Shown: positions 1 through 8,404 of the stretch, piece by piece
Numbering within the stretch: position 1 is the first letter of the stretch
Layout of the letters: each line of letters starts with the position of its first letter
Origin: Candidatus Parcubacteria bacterium
Lineage (GTDB): Bacteria; Patescibacteriota; Microgenomatia; UBA12405
Direction of reading: 5' to 3'
DNA: 64,000 nt
Assembly (NCBI GenBank): GCA_023443725.1
Contig: JAEZTF010000007.1
Coordinates: 137,964-201,963 of the forward strand
Notes under the pieces: model-generated
What the model saw: the letters and a program-made list of their open reading frames with translations, nothing else
Database searches by the model: none
What the model was told of the DNA's origin: nothing
Translations under genes and position numbers: made by a program

Positions 1-272
1 CAGTTATTCCAGCAGTCGTTACTATTTATGAAGATCGTTCTTTTGATTTCATAATTAAAAAACCACCTGTTTCAGACATGATCAAAAAAATGTCTGGTGT
101 TCAAAAAGGTGCTGGTACCACTGGTAAAGAAAAAGTCGGTAAACTTACTATGGCTCAAGTTGAAGAAATTGCCAAAAATAAGATGTCCGATTTAAATACT
201 AAAGATTTAGAAGCTGCCAAAAGATCAGTTATGGGTACCGCTAAATCCATGGGTATTGAAATAATAAATTAA
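1..272 (+). CDS. rplK: 50S ribosomal protein L11, C-terminal part (cut by window edge)
   Basis: The frame is open at the left edge and stops with TAA. The visible 89 residues carry the L11 C-terminal rRNA-binding domain, including KKPPVSDMIKKMSG, GAGTTGKEKVGKLT and the final AAKRSVMGTAKSMGIE. L11 binds the GTPase-associated centre of 23S rRNA. rplA follows in the usual rplK-rplA order, but a 100-bp palindromic element sits between the two genes, and the last two bases of the TAA stop are also the first bases of that element. The identification is secure; only the N-terminal part lies outside the window. Confidence 0.97.
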   Translation, partial: VIPAVVTIYEDRSFDFIIKKPPVSDMIKKMSGVQKGAGTTGKEKVGKLTMAQVEEIAKNKMSDLNTKDLEAAKRSVMGTAKSMGIEIIN

Positions 273-370
273 ACCCTCCTGTTCTGCTTTGCAGAACTTC
301 CTCCCTTAAAAAAAGGAGGCTTAAATAGTTGCCCTTTTTAAGGGAAATGTCACGAAGTGACAAAGGGTTT
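271..370. repeat. Short palindromic element with terminal inverted repeats (gene-less copy 1)
   Basis: The element starts AAACCCTCCTGTTCTGC and ends GTGACAAAGGGTTT, so the ends are inverted. Each half holds two hairpins: an outer one (TTCTGC/GCAGAA on the left, GTCAC/GTGAC on the right) and an inner one (CCTCC/GGAGG on the left, CCCTT/AAGGG on the right). The layout matches the ends of the two DUF559-coding elements at 32364-32856 and 37520-37981 with the gene missing. It lies between rplK and rplA and begins within the rplK stop codon. Confidence 0.8.
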
Positions 371-410
371 TTAAAAAAATTATTAATTATAAATTTAAAA
401 AATAAAAAAT

Positions 411-1157
411 ATGAGCAAAACCTCACAAGAAAATAAGGCTAAAAAAGCCAAACAAGAAAGTGTGGAAGTTCAAGATCAAGAACTTGAACAAAAGGCCGTA
501 ACTGAAGAAACCACTGCCGAGTCAGAAACTTCAGAAGCTACCGAAACCCACAAAGTTAAAACTGCCAAAGTTAGGGGCAAAAAATATCAAGCTGCTAAAA
601 AGCTGATTGATGTTACCAAATATTATCCCCTTTCAGAAGCTGTTCAATTAGTTAAAAAAACTTCTATTTCTAAATTTGAAGGTAAAGTTGAAGCCCATGT
701 CACTATTGCTGACATTGGCAATGTTGGTGAAATTAGCTTTCCTCATTTAGAAACTGCTAGTAAAAAAGTCGTTGTTTTAAACGATACTATTTTAGCTGAG
801 ATCAAGGAAGGTCAAATTAATTTTGATATTCTTATTGCCACTCCAGCTACTATGCCAAAACTTCTTCCTTTGGCTCGTGTTTTAGGTCCAAAAGGTTTAA
901 TGCCAAATCCAAAAAATGGTACTCTTACTGACAAACCAGAAGAGTCAGTCAAAAGATTATCCGCTGCTAAAACAGTAGTTAAAACTGAAAAGAAAGCTCC
1001 TATCGTTCATATTTTAGTTGGAAAAATTTCTCAACCAGAAGCTGAACTCGAAGCCAATGTAGCCGAATTAATCAAAGTCATCAAAGCTAATAAAATCAAG
1101 AAATTAGCTCTTTGTGCTACCATGGGTCCATGTGTCAAAGTCGAAGTTACTAAATAA
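411..1157 (+). CDS. rplA: 50S ribosomal protein L1
   Basis: This is the L1 stalk protein, which binds 23S rRNA and helps E-site tRNA release; in many bacteria it represses its own operon. The core runs from about residue 58 (KKYQAAKKLIDVTKYYPLSE) and includes the signature ARVLGPKGLMPNPKNGT near residues 160-178. At 248 aa it is slightly longer than usual, because the first ~57 residues form a low-complexity Lys/Glu/Thr-rich extension that is probably disordered. No Shine-Dalgarno site precedes the ATG, only an A/T-rich leader. It follows rplK after an inserted palindromic element and is closed by a terminator. Confidence 0.97.
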   Translation: MSKTSQENKAKKAKQESVEVQDQELEQKAVTEETTAESETSEATETHKVKTAKVRGKKYQAAKKLIDVTKYYPLSEAVQLVKKTSISKFEGKVEAHVTIADIGNVGEISFPHLETASKKVVVLNDTILAEIKEGQINFDILIATPATMPKLLPLARVLGPKGLMPNPKNGTLTDKPEESVKRLSAAKTVVKTEKKAPIVHILVGKISQPEAELEANVAELIKVIKANKIKKLALCATMGPCVKVEVTK

Positions 1158-1172
1158 TTTTTTTAAAATCTC

Positions 1173-1200
1173 AAAACCTCCCAAGCATGGGAGGTTTTTT
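1173..1200 (+). terminator. Intrinsic terminator after rplA
   Basis: A CCTCCCA/TGGGAGG stem with a 4-base loop is followed by six T. It ends the rplK-rplA unit, so rplJ-rplL 8.7 kb downstream is transcribed separately. Confidence 0.85.
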
Positions 1201-1216
1201 GTTAATAAAATTTTCC

Positions 1217-1260
1217 AAAAAAAATACCGTATTTCACACATCTTGTGTTAATACGGTATT
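1217..1260 (-). terminator. Intrinsic terminator of the 170-aa membrane protein gene
   Basis: On the minus strand AATACCGTATT pairs with AATACGGTATT, with an inner CACA/TGTG stem, and is followed by a run of eight T. It lies just downstream of the stop codon of the minus-strand gene. Confidence 0.85.
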
Positions 1261-1276
1261 ACCGAAGCTCTTTTGT

Positions 1277-1789
1277 TTAGTTTTGATCAATTGGATCGGA
1301 ATAAGTGAGTTTTAAAAATTCTGAGTACTGTTCATCGGTCATGGATATAGTCACCATTTTAGAACAATACTCAATAATCTCATTATAGGCAAGTGGGGAA
1401 GCATCCAAATCACCAAGCCCATATTCAAAAAGGCTTAGGTTAAAATTGACAGTCAATTTGTCACCAGTTGCTGTTTTTACTCTTTGAAATTCACTTGCCG
1501 GAATCTCGCAAATATAACTGTATCCATCGCGGCTCATCCATGAAAATCTGATGATAGTCTGACTTTTACCTTCCAAACTACCGCTCAAAAAAACAAAACT
1601 TCCAGCAATATTATCACCTTCATAAGCATCCAGTGCTAATATTGGTAAATCTCCGCCGATATTGCTCATTATTTCTGTCTTAGTAAGTTCATCATTACGA
1701 CTTTCAATAGAACCACAAACAATCGCAATACCAAAGACGAAGATCAACGCCACTACTACCCAAAACCAGACCCACTTCTCTTTGTTCAT
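1277..1789 (-). CDS. Hypothetical membrane-anchored protein
   Basis: I do not recognise this 170-aa protein. Residues 6-27 form one strongly hydrophobic segment (WVWFWVVVALIFVFGIAIVC), an uncleaved anchor or signal; the Cys that follows does not fit a good lipobox. The rest is polar, with Trp/Tyr-rich stretches such as SWMSRDGYSYICEIP, so an extracellular domain is likely. The ATG has an AGGAAAGG Shine-Dalgarno site and the gene ends in a strong terminator, unlike the SD-less housekeeping neighbours. A TTGACA box lies about 40 bases upstream, but I cannot pair it with a clear -10. Confidence 0.7.
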   Translation of the reverse strand: MNKEKWVWFWVVVALIFVFGIAIVCGSIESRNDELTKTEIMSNIGGDLPILALDAYEGDNIAGSFVFLSGSLEGKSQTIIRFSWMSRDGYSYICEIPASEFQRVKTATGDKLTVNFNLSLFEYGLGDLDASPLAYNEIIEYCSKMVTISMTDEQYSEFLKLTYSDPIDQN

Positions 1790-1930
1790 TTAAAACACCT
1801 TTCCTTTATTCAAATTAGTCACCTAAACTGTCAAAGATCTATATTTAAAATTTGAAAATGCTATATTTTCAAACATTTTTTAAATTGGCTAATTATATCA
1901 AAAAAAGTCAAAAAATCAACATTATAGGTT

Positions 1931-2851
1931 TTATTCCAAACCTAACTCAATCATTTTATCTAATAACTGACTATAACTTATACCAGCACTTTTTGCCTCT
2001 TTGGGCAAAAGTGAATTTGGTGTCATTCCTGGGATCGTATTTATTTCCAAAATCACCGGTCTTTCTCCATTTACAATAAAATCCACTCTGGCCATTCCCC
2101 TACCATTTATTAATTTAAAAACTTTTAAAGAATAATCTTGAATTTTTTTTGTTATTTCTTTTGATAATCTAGCCGGCACTATCTCTTCACATTTTCCCAA
2201 TTTATATTTGGCCTCATAATCAAAGAAATTATTTTTGGGACAAATTTCTATCACTGGCAAAGCCATTACATTTTTATTTCCCAATAAACCACATGACACT
2301 TCAATTCCAGGCACAAATTCTTCTATCAAAACTCTATCATCAAATTTAAAGGCCAACTCCAAAGCCATATCTAATTTTTCTAAACTATCAACAATGCTTA
2401 CTCCAACACTTGATCCTTGAGTTGCCGGTTTTGTTATCCATTTTTCTCCCAATATTTTTACTCGATCCAAATCGACAAGTTCATTTTTCTTTACTTCAAT
2501 TCCTTTTGGTATTGGCAAACCATTTTCTTCCATTAATTTCTTAAATCTCGACTTATCTATGCCAATTGCCGATGCTTTTGATCCACACCCTACAAATTTT
2601 ATTCCCTCATCTTCCAATATTTTTTGAACTGTCCCATCTTCTCCAATTCCACCATGAATTATTATAAAAACTACATCTGGACTTATTTCTTTTATCTTTT
2701 TTATATCCAAACATCCATTTTCAACAACCATTGAATCAATCTCATATTTCTCTTGATCAAAATTTCTTAAAACTTCTTTTCCAGAAGACAATGAAACTTC
2801 ATGTTCCGTTCCCCCACCACCCATCAAAACCAAAATCTTCTTTTTTTTCAT
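1931..2851 (-). CDS. ddl: D-alanine--D-alanine ligase
   Basis: An ATP-grasp enzyme making D-Ala-D-Ala for peptidoglycan. At 306 aa it has the family's normal length. It shows the N-terminal LMGGGGTEHEVSLSSG motif, the IIHGGIGEDGTVQKILE stretch near residues 62-80, the loop WITKPATQGSSVGVS near 138-152, and the metal-binding C-terminus MARVDFIVNGE...EINTIPGMT. A -10 like TAAAAT lies nine bases before the ATG, with no SD site, so a nearly leaderless mRNA is likely. It is divergent from a MurF-like ligase, which would use the dipeptide it makes. Confidence 0.96.
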   Translation of the reverse strand: MKKKKILVLMGGGGTEHEVSLSSGKEVLRNFDQEKYEIDSMVVENGCLDIKKIKEISPDVVFIIIHGGIGEDGTVQKILEDEGIKFVGCGSKASAIGIDKSRFKKLMEENGLPIPKGIEVKKNELVDLDRVKILGEKWITKPATQGSSVGVSIVDSLEKLDMALELAFKFDDRVLIEEFVPGIEVSCGLLGNKNVMALPVIEICPKNNFFDYEAKYKLGKCEEIVPARLSKEITKKIQDYSLKVFKLINGRGMARVDFIVNGERPVILEINTIPGMTPNSLLPKEAKSAGISYSQLLDKMIELGLE

Positions 2852-2860
2852 CTTAGATCT

Positions 2861-2877
2861 ATTTTAACTGATAAAAT
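2861..2877. promoter_or_regulatory. Back-to-back -10 boxes for ddl and the murF-like gene
   Basis: The 32-bp gap between the two starts holds TAAAAT on the minus strand (2866-2861), 9 bases before the ddl ATG, and an extended -10 TGATAAAAT on the plus strand (2869-2877), 6 bases before the GTG of the ligase. Both distances put transcription start at or next to the start codon. The overlap of the two promoters suggests coupled or mutually exclusive use. Confidence 0.6.
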
Positions 2878-2883
2878 ACATTA

Positions 2884-4086
2884 GTGAAAAAAAATATTTC
2901 TCTATTTGTTTTGGCTTACCTCAAATTTCTTGCCAAAATCCAACTTAAAAAAATTAGACTAATTCAAAAATTAAAACATCGACAACTTGATATCGTTGGT
3001 ATCACAGGGTCTGCCGGAAAAAGTTCCACCTTATTTGCCTGCCAATCTGTTTTATCTCCTCATTTGAAAATTAAAACCAACGATGGCTACAATTCTGAAT
3101 CTGGACTCCCTTTGGCTATTATTGGATTAAAAATCAAAAATTATAGTTTTTTTTCCTGGTTAAAAATTCTTCTTCTTTCTCCTCTAAAAATTTTAATCAA
3201 TTGGCAAGGTTTTGATGTTTTAATTTTGGAAATGGGAGTCGATTCCCCTATTTGGCCCAAGAATATGGATTATCTTTTATCAATTGTTAAACCAAACATT
3301 GGTATTTTTCTCAATGTTAGTTCGGTTCATCTAAACAAATTTGATTCTCTTGATCAAATTGCGAGTCAAAAAGCCAAGTTAGTTAATCAAGCCAAAACTG
3401 CCATTATTAATGACCAAGATAAGTTGGTCAAAAAATACACTCAAAACAAAAATATAATAAATATTATTCCCACCAAAATAAAATTTACCAATTTTTATTT
3501 GCCTGATATTTATCAAACCAGTTTTGGTGCCGCCCTTTCTTTGGCCCGAATTTTTAATATTAATTATAAAGATGCCATTAAAAGTCTTCAAACTAATTTT
3601 TCTCTACCACCATCTCGATCATCAATTTTAAAAGGCATCAAAAATACTACTATTATAGATAGTTCTTATAATTCTTCTCCCATTGCTTGTCAAAAAATGC
3701 TTGAATTTTTAGATACTTTTAAAACTAGAAAAATTGCTATCCTTGGTGACATGCGAGAGTTAGGTTCACTAAATGAGTCAGAACATAACAAAATATATCA
3801 GCAAGCTATTAAAACTGCTGATCTTTTGATTAGTGTTGGTCCAGAAACCAAAAAATATTTTGGTGATAGATCAAATAAATTTTCTAATTGGTGGACCGCA
3901 GCAGAATTTTTAAAACAACAAATCAAAGGTAGTGAAACTATTTTGGTCAAAGGTTCTCAAAACACCATTTATCTTGAAGAGCTAGTCAAATCAATTCTTC
4001 AAAATCCATCTGATTCTTCTAAACTTTGTCGTCAATCTGCTTGGTGGCTAAAAACAAAAAATAATTTTAAAAACCAAAGTAAATAA
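2884..4086 (+). CDS. murF: Mur ligase family protein, MurF-like (UDP-MurNAc-tripeptide--D-Ala-D-Ala ligase)
   Basis: It probably adds D-Ala-D-Ala to the UDP-MurNAc peptide, the last cytoplasmic precursor step. The ATP-binding loop VGITGSAGKSST lies near residues 38-50, then ILEMGVDSP near 117 and the MurF-type ILGDMRELGSLNESEHNKI near 285. The C-terminal ligase domain is present. At 400 aa it is shorter than typical MurF (~450), because the N-terminal uridine-binding domain is replaced by a short basic, hydrophobic stretch. It starts with GTG 6 bases after a -10 box. Divergent placement next to ddl supports the role, though another Mur-ligase substrate cannot be excluded. Confidence 0.83.
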   Translation: MKKNISLFVLAYLKFLAKIQLKKIRLIQKLKHRQLDIVGITGSAGKSSTLFACQSVLSPHLKIKTNDGYNSESGLPLAIIGLKIKNYSFFSWLKILLLSPLKILINWQGFDVLILEMGVDSPIWPKNMDYLLSIVKPNIGIFLNVSSVHLNKFDSLDQIASQKAKLVNQAKTAIINDQDKLVKKYTQNKNIINIIPTKIKFTNFYLPDIYQTSFGAALSLARIFNINYKDAIKSLQTNFSLPPSRSSILKGIKNTTIIDSSYNSSPIACQKMLEFLDTFKTRKIAILGDMRELGSLNESEHNKIYQQAIKTADLLISVGPETKKYFGDRSNKFSNWWTAAEFLKQQIKGSETILVKGSQNTIYLEELVKSILQNPSDSSKLCRQSAWWLKTKNNFKNQSK

Positions 4087-4100
4087 ATCTATCCCCCTTT

Positions 4101-4128
4101 TGTAACGTTTTTTGTAAATGCTATAATT
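4101..4128 (+). promoter_or_regulatory. Promoter for the 445-aa unknown gene
   Basis: TTGTAA and TATAAT are separated by 16 bases, with the ATG 26 bases after the -10. Unlike most neighbours this leaves a leader of about 20 bases, and it has no SD site. Confidence 0.65.
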
Positions 4129-4154
4129 CCCAAACCTGCCAAAAAACTAATAAC

Positions 4155-5492
4155 ATGGCATCACCAGAACAACCAACAATAGCACAGGAAAAAATTACTT
4201 CCGTTTTGATATCGCCTGGTGAAATGCCCCAAACCAGAGAAATAAATCAAAAACAAATTTCCGGAGAGTTAGTCACAATTAAACAAGAATTTGATTCATG
4301 GTTACCAGAAGATCATTATGATGTTACTTTTTATCAAGCAATTACTATATGTTTTAACGGTAGTGAAACCTCCTATTTAGTTAGGGACCCCCACAAATTA
4401 AAACAGCTCAAAGACGATATTTTTCAAATTTTAGATGAAAAGAAATTAACGTTATCTAAATTAATTACATCAATTTTTGTGACAAGTTATGATTATGACC
4501 TACTATCATTATTTGATAACGATCGGCATCTAAGAAAAAGTTTTTTAAAAGAAATTTTTGAAGAAAATAAAGGTCCTGAAAATCATCAAAAAAGAAGAGA
4601 ATTAGTCCTAAAAGCTATAGATAGTGGAGAAGCTTATCGTCACAAACCAACTAAAATAGAAACTCAAAAAACTGTCAAAAAGCCAAAAACCAACAATACA
4701 GAAACAAAAAAATCTACAAAAATAAAAACTCAGAATGTCACTAATGAACCAAAAAAAGAAACTAAACCAAAAATTATTCAAAATAATCCAATTACATCAA
4801 TTACAGAAAAGATACCGAGCATTGAAGTTTATTCAATAAGTGGTACTTTTTTTGAAGAATTAAAAAAAGTTCAAGTTTTAAAAAATGCATTTTCAAACGC
4901 AGCCATCTTCCCTGAAAAAATTTCATTAGAAAAAGCAATGAAACTAGTCCATCCAAAATACGCAGACACCGAAACAAAACCGTCATTCTTTAATCAAAAA
5001 TACAAACAAGTTCTTGAATCTTGGCTTCAAGATAATTTACCCAAATATGGTCTTAGTAATATTGATGGTATAGATAAATCATTTTTTATTTTTCTAAAAG
5101 CTAATCCCAAACTTGTTGATCTATTCAACCAAGGATCTCTAATTGGTCTTAATGAATCAAATCTAAAAGATATAATCGCCTTTTTCCCAGGTGAATATTA
5201 TTATACGGTCCAAAAAACAATTTCGAGATCTTTAGCAGAGATTTTTCAAACAATTCATTATGATGACGAAACTATTCAAAGAATATTAGAAGAATGTCAT
5301 AAAAAAATAGGATATGAAGTTGATCCTGAAAATGAGATAAAAATACGAGAGCTTGTAAGAAAAACTTGCGCAAAAAATTTACCTAATAATTTATACCAAC
5401 CAGTAATACTAAAACAACCATCATTAAAAAAATTTCCACCAAATAAAAGATCATATAGCCCTCAAAATAAAAAAACTAAAGAATCTCTATAA
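4155..5492 (+). CDS. Hypothetical protein with Lys/Thr-rich central linker
   Basis: I do not recognise this 445-aa soluble protein. Residues ~1-155 form a mixed alpha/beta region (with FDSWLPEDHYDVTFYQAIT). Residues ~160-215 are a low-complexity Lys/Thr/Asn linker, and ~225-430 form a second, mostly helical region ending in a basic tail. There is no signal peptide or membrane segment. It has its own promoter and no SD site, and its 3' end overlaps the convergent HAD gene by six bases. Two folded domains on a charged linker suggest a scaffold or nucleic-acid-related protein, but that is a guess. Confidence 0.75.
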   Translation: MASPEQPTIAQEKITSVLISPGEMPQTREINQKQISGELVTIKQEFDSWLPEDHYDVTFYQAITICFNGSETSYLVRDPHKLKQLKDDIFQILDEKKLTLSKLITSIFVTSYDYDLLSLFDNDRHLRKSFLKEIFEENKGPENHQKRRELVLKAIDSGEAYRHKPTKIETQKTVKKPKTNNTETKKSTKIKTQNVTNEPKKETKPKIIQNNPITSITEKIPSIEVYSISGTFFEELKKVQVLKNAFSNAAIFPEKISLEKAMKLVHPKYADTETKPSFFNQKYKQVLESWLQDNLPKYGLSNIDGIDKSFFIFLKANPKLVDLFNQGSLIGLNESNLKDIIAFFPGEYYYTVQKTISRSLAEIFQTIHYDDETIQRILEECHKKIGYEVDPENEIKIRELVRKTCAKNLPNNLYQPVILKQPSLKKFPPNKRSYSPQNKKTKESL

Positions 5493-6107
5493 AATCTTAA
5501 ATAATTTATTTATCTTTCCGATTAAAAAATCCGGTTTGTTTTTTGCTAATAATTTTTCATCACTAAATCCCCAAGTCACTGCCGCTATTTTTATCCCGAT
5601 TTTTTTACACGCCTCAATATCTCTTACTTCATCACCCACATATAAAACTTGATCTTTATTTAATTTTCTTGTTTTCAAAATATTTTTTATTACTCTAGTT
5701 TTTCCAAACAAACTTCCCTTGCCCACAACATAATCAAACATTTCAATTTTATTTTTCTTTAAAAATTCTTTGATATTTTCTTCACTATTTGTCGAAATTA
5801 TCCCCAAAGTAAGTCCTCTTTTTTTTAGTTCCATCAACATTTCTTTTGTGCCTTCAAATGGTTCAACTGATTTTATTTTTTGATTCATCAGTTTTTTACC
5901 CATTTTTAATATTTTTAATATTTTCCAAACAGAAATATTTCTTTTTTTAATTAACTCAGCCACACCTTGTTCTTTATAAATTTTAAGTTCTTTTTCTCCA
6001 AATTTTTCAAAACCAAATTCTTTTTTATGCTCTTCAAAAATTTCCATCATCGCTCCAAAACTATCCGCTATCGTTCCATCAAAATCAAAAATTATTTCTT
6101 TAAACAT
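5487..6107 (-). CDS. HAD-superfamily phosphatase (phosphoglycolate phosphatase-like)
   Basis: The four HAD motifs are visible: DFDGTIADS at residues 8-16 (nucleophile Asp and acid Asp), IISTNSEE near 102-109, a Lys in the GKGSLFGKTRV region near 130, and YVGDEVRDIEACKKIG near 160 with the metal-binding acidic pair. A helical cap lies between motifs I and II, as in the Gph/PpaX type. At 206 aa the length is normal. The substrate cannot be read from sequence. It follows the NDT-like/RHH gene by three bases and is probably cotranscribed with it. Confidence 0.88.
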   Translation of the reverse strand: MFKEIIFDFDGTIADSFGAMMEIFEEHKKEFGFEKFGEKELKIYKEQGVAELIKKRNISVWKILKILKMGKKLMNQKIKSVEPFEGTKEMLMELKKRGLTLGIISTNSEENIKEFLKKNKIEMFDYVVGKGSLFGKTRVIKNILKTRKLNKDQVLYVGDEVRDIEACKKIGIKIAAVTWGFSDEKLLAKNKPDFLIGKINKLFKIL

Positions 6108-6110
6108 TTC

Positions 6111-6683
6111 CTATTTAAAATCCTTCTCTTTTTTCATTTCTCTTTCAATTAGATTTCTCAAAAACACCGATTTTGGAATCATTCTTTTTTGTGTCACCCA
6201 ATCAAGATAAGTTAAAATCTTTGGGCTAACAAAAAAATTAAATCTCACATCAACCAAAGCTGCTACTTTTTTAAGAGTTGTTTTAATTACTTCTTCTACA
6301 TTTTCATTATCATATTCCACCAAAAAAAGTTTTTGATCCGCAATTCCTCCAATAAAAATTGGTTTGGATTCTGATTTATATAAAGCAATTACTGGTTTAT
6401 TCATTTCTAAAGCTTGTGCAATCAAGTAACCAGCAGACATACTATGACCAGATACTTCTATCACTACTAATTCAGCTTTTTTTAAACTCTTAATTGATTC
6501 TTCATAATTACTTCTTTTAAATTGAAGTGATTCGTTTTTAAGATCTCTTACTCCAGATTTAATTAGTTTCAATACTTTATCACTTACCATTTTATTACCA
6601 TCAGCTAAAACCTCATACATTCGTTTATACAAAGTCACATCTTTACCCACCAATCTTGATGATGCTACAAAATATACCTGCAT
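6111..6683 (-). CDS. Nucleoside 2-deoxyribosyltransferase-like domain fused to a ribbon-helix-helix-like tail
   Basis: Residues 1-125 begin MQVYFVASSR and contain AELVVIEVSGHSMSAGYLIA followed by ALEMNKPVIALY. This is the strand-loop-helix pattern of nucleoside 2-deoxyribosyltransferase/TIR-like folds, where the acid or Ser in the middle motif contacts the sugar. Residues ~147-186 (RFNFFVSPKILTYLDW, then RMIPKSVFLRNLIEREM) look like a ribbon-helix-helix DNA-binding domain. A -10 TATAAT sits six bases before the ATG, so the mRNA is probably leaderless. Both domain calls are by motif only and the catalytic residues are unconfirmed. Confidence 0.6.
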   Translation of the reverse strand: MQVYFVASSRLVGKDVTLYKRMYEVLADGNKMVSDKVLKLIKSGVRDLKNESLQFKRSNYEESIKSLKKAELVVIEVSGHSMSAGYLIAQALEMNKPVIALYKSESKPIFIGGIADQKLFLVEYDNENVEEVIKTTLKKVAALVDVRFNFFVSPKILTYLDWVTQKRMIPKSVFLRNLIEREMKKEKDFK

Positions 6684-6695
6684 AAACCAATTATA

Positions 6696-7790
6696 CTATA
6701 AAGTTCCCAACTTTTGGCTAAAAAATTCTATATCCATTTTAGCTACATCATCCCAACTTTGTTTTAAGTTATGATCATTATCTTTTCTAATATCTAGACT
6801 AACTTCTTTATTTAATTTTTTAAGTTTATTTTGTAAATCTTTTTGCCAACTAACCTTACACCATTCGTCAGCCGTTCCCTGATGAATCAATATTGGAGAT
6901 TGGATATTATTATAAAAATTATCAATAGAATAAAGTTTACTGTCATATTCTTTCTCAAATTGATCAATTCTATCTTTCACAATTTTTCCTGATTCACTAT
7001 TTTCATCAATCGTTTCCAAAACACTTTTGGGGAATGGATTAGTCATCGGTGCCCACAAAACCGTCGGATAATTTTTGCCAGTAATTTCTAAGACTGATAT
7101 GGCAATTTGCCCCCCATTACTATGTGCCCAAATCCCAATTTTTCCGCTATCAACAAAATCTAAACTTTTTACCGACTCAATTAAATCCAATACACTAACC
7201 GGTTTTTCAAATCTGGCTTCCAAAATATCTGTTGATTCTTGGTCTGATAATCCAAATCCCAAAAAATCTAAACTAACCGTCACAAACCCATTTCTGGCCA
7301 ATTCATCAGCCATTTTCCAACTTCCAGAACCAATAAAATAACCTTGTGATTCAGCAAATCCTCGTATCATAATTATTGCCGGTAATTTATTACTTTTAGT
7401 AGTTATTGGAATGTTCATCATTCCAGAAATTTTTTTTCCATTTGATTCAAAACTAATTGCTTTACTTTCAAAATTATTTTCCTTTTTTATTCCCTCTTCT
7501 TCATATTTTTTTAAAACTGTCTTTCTCGCTTCTTCTACTACTAATAATTTTCCAATTGTTTTAATTTCTGAAGACTGATTTTTTCTTTTTTTTAAATTTT
7601 CAAAATTATATTGTGCTAAGTAACCAACATTTTTTTCTATTTTTTTATTTTCTTTGTTACCACTAAATTTAATATCACTAACCGGATTTGTAAATTCTGT
7701 CTCCAGTCTCCACCATCCCATTTTCCAACTGATCAGTCCTCCTCCTACCAACAAAACCAACACCATTAATAATATTTTCCAAAACTTCAT
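6696..7790 (-). CDS. Membrane-anchored alpha/beta hydrolase
   Basis: An N-terminal membrane helix (ILLMVLVLLVGGGLISW, residues ~5-21) anchors an extracytoplasmic hydrolase. The nucleophile elbow IWAHSNGGQIA carries the Ser, GTADEW near the C-terminus gives the likely Asp, and DNDHNL the catalytic His. The core resembles dipeptidyl-peptidase/acyl-esterase type serine hydrolases. I chose the ATG at 7790 rather than one 14 codons upstream, because TAAAAT lies seven bases before it, as in neighbouring leaderless genes, and the anchor then starts directly. The protein is 364 aa; its substrate is unknown. Confidence 0.85.
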   Translation of the reverse strand: MKFWKILLMVLVLLVGGGLISWKMGWWRLETEFTNPVSDIKFSGNKENKKIEKNVGYLAQYNFENLKKRKNQSSEIKTIGKLLVVEEARKTVLKKYEEEGIKKENNFESKAISFESNGKKISGMMNIPITTKSNKLPAIIMIRGFAESQGYFIGSGSWKMADELARNGFVTVSLDFLGFGLSDQESTDILEARFEKPVSVLDLIESVKSLDFVDSGKIGIWAHSNGGQIAISVLEITGKNYPTVLWAPMTNPFPKSVLETIDENSESGKIVKDRIDQFEKEYDSKLYSIDNFYNNIQSPILIHQGTADEWCKVSWQKDLQNKLKKLNKEVSLDIRKDNDHNLKQSWDDVAKMDIEFFSQKLGTL

Positions 7791-7825
7791 TATTTTAATT
7801 TTACAATTAATATCATCTTTTAAGC

Positions 7826-7854
7826 TTGACAAGTTTTCTCATCTCAATTACAAT
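7826..7854 (+). promoter_or_regulatory. Near-consensus promoter for the 60-aa protein gene
   Basis: TTGACA, a 17-base spacer and TACAAT are followed by a leader of about 120 bases. The leader contains the inverted repeats AATACTA/TAGTATT and ATTGGC/GCCAAT before the SD site, giving room for RNA-level control. Confidence 0.7.
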
Positions 7855-7981
7855 CACCACCATATTTAACTTAATAGCAAGCTAAATTAAATACTACAAA
7901 ATAGTATTTTGTTCCTTTCCAGTTTATCTAAAAATATGGGATTATTGGCAAAAGCCAATAAAATAAAGGGAGGGTATTTAA

Positions 7982-8164
7982 ATGTCTCAACAAAGTAACG
8001 CCTACACCAGAAGTTACAACCCAAACGAACCCAGCACCAACGGTAGATCGTTTACCCGAAACGGTCTAAGCAGCCAAAAAACCAGGCCGATACCAACATA
8101 TCAACCTGATAAAAAAGGCACATCCCCCAAAGGAAAGAAAAGAAAAAGTCTTTCAATCTTTTAG
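7982..8164 (+). CDS. Small basic, Ser/Pro/Asn-rich protein of unknown function
   Basis: This 60-aa protein has no hydrophobic segment and ends in a Lys/Arg-rich tail (KGKKRKSLSIF). It is probably unstructured, and I recognise no family. Despite its size it looks real: a near-consensus promoter lies 128 bases upstream, GGGAGGG is placed correctly before the ATG, and a 16-bp-stem terminator follows the stop at once. A basic, disordered product in such an isolated, well-bounded unit could bind nucleic acid, but that is speculation. Confidence 0.72.
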   Translation: MSQQSNAYTRSYNPNEPSTNGRSFTRNGLSSQKTRPIPTYQPDKKGTSPKGKKRKSLSIF

Positions 8165-8178
8165 ATAAACTCCATTTT

Positions 8179-8234
8179 GGATATTGTTGTAGACACTTTT
8201 GTGTCAACCCCGTCTACAACAATATCCTTTTTCC
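8179..8234 (+). terminator. Strong intrinsic terminator
   Basis: GGATATTGTTGTAGAC pairs perfectly with GTCTACAACAATATCC (16 bp) around a 17-base loop and is followed by T residues. It closes the 60-aa gene. Confidence 0.9.
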
Positions 8235-8255
8235 CCTTTTAATTCACTCTATATA

Positions 8256-8285
8256 TTGACCATATTATTGTTTCTAAGGTAAAAT
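8256..8285 (+). promoter_or_regulatory. Possible promoter for the 94-aa gene
   Basis: TTGACC and TAAAAT are 18 bases apart. This would give a leader of more than 110 bases before the gene. Confidence 0.45.
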
Positions 8286-8404
8286 AGCCAAATTTTGGAA
8301 AAATAAGAATTTAGCTCTTTAAAACAAAACCAAAATTTAACAAATCTGATATCAACATTGAGGTAAGACAGTGTTGAAATATAAACGGAGGTATTTGTCA
8401 CACA

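Noticed and set aside
1852..2079. 75-codon plus-strand frame opposite the ddl end
   Set aside because: It has no ribosome site and is antisense to conserved ddl sequence.
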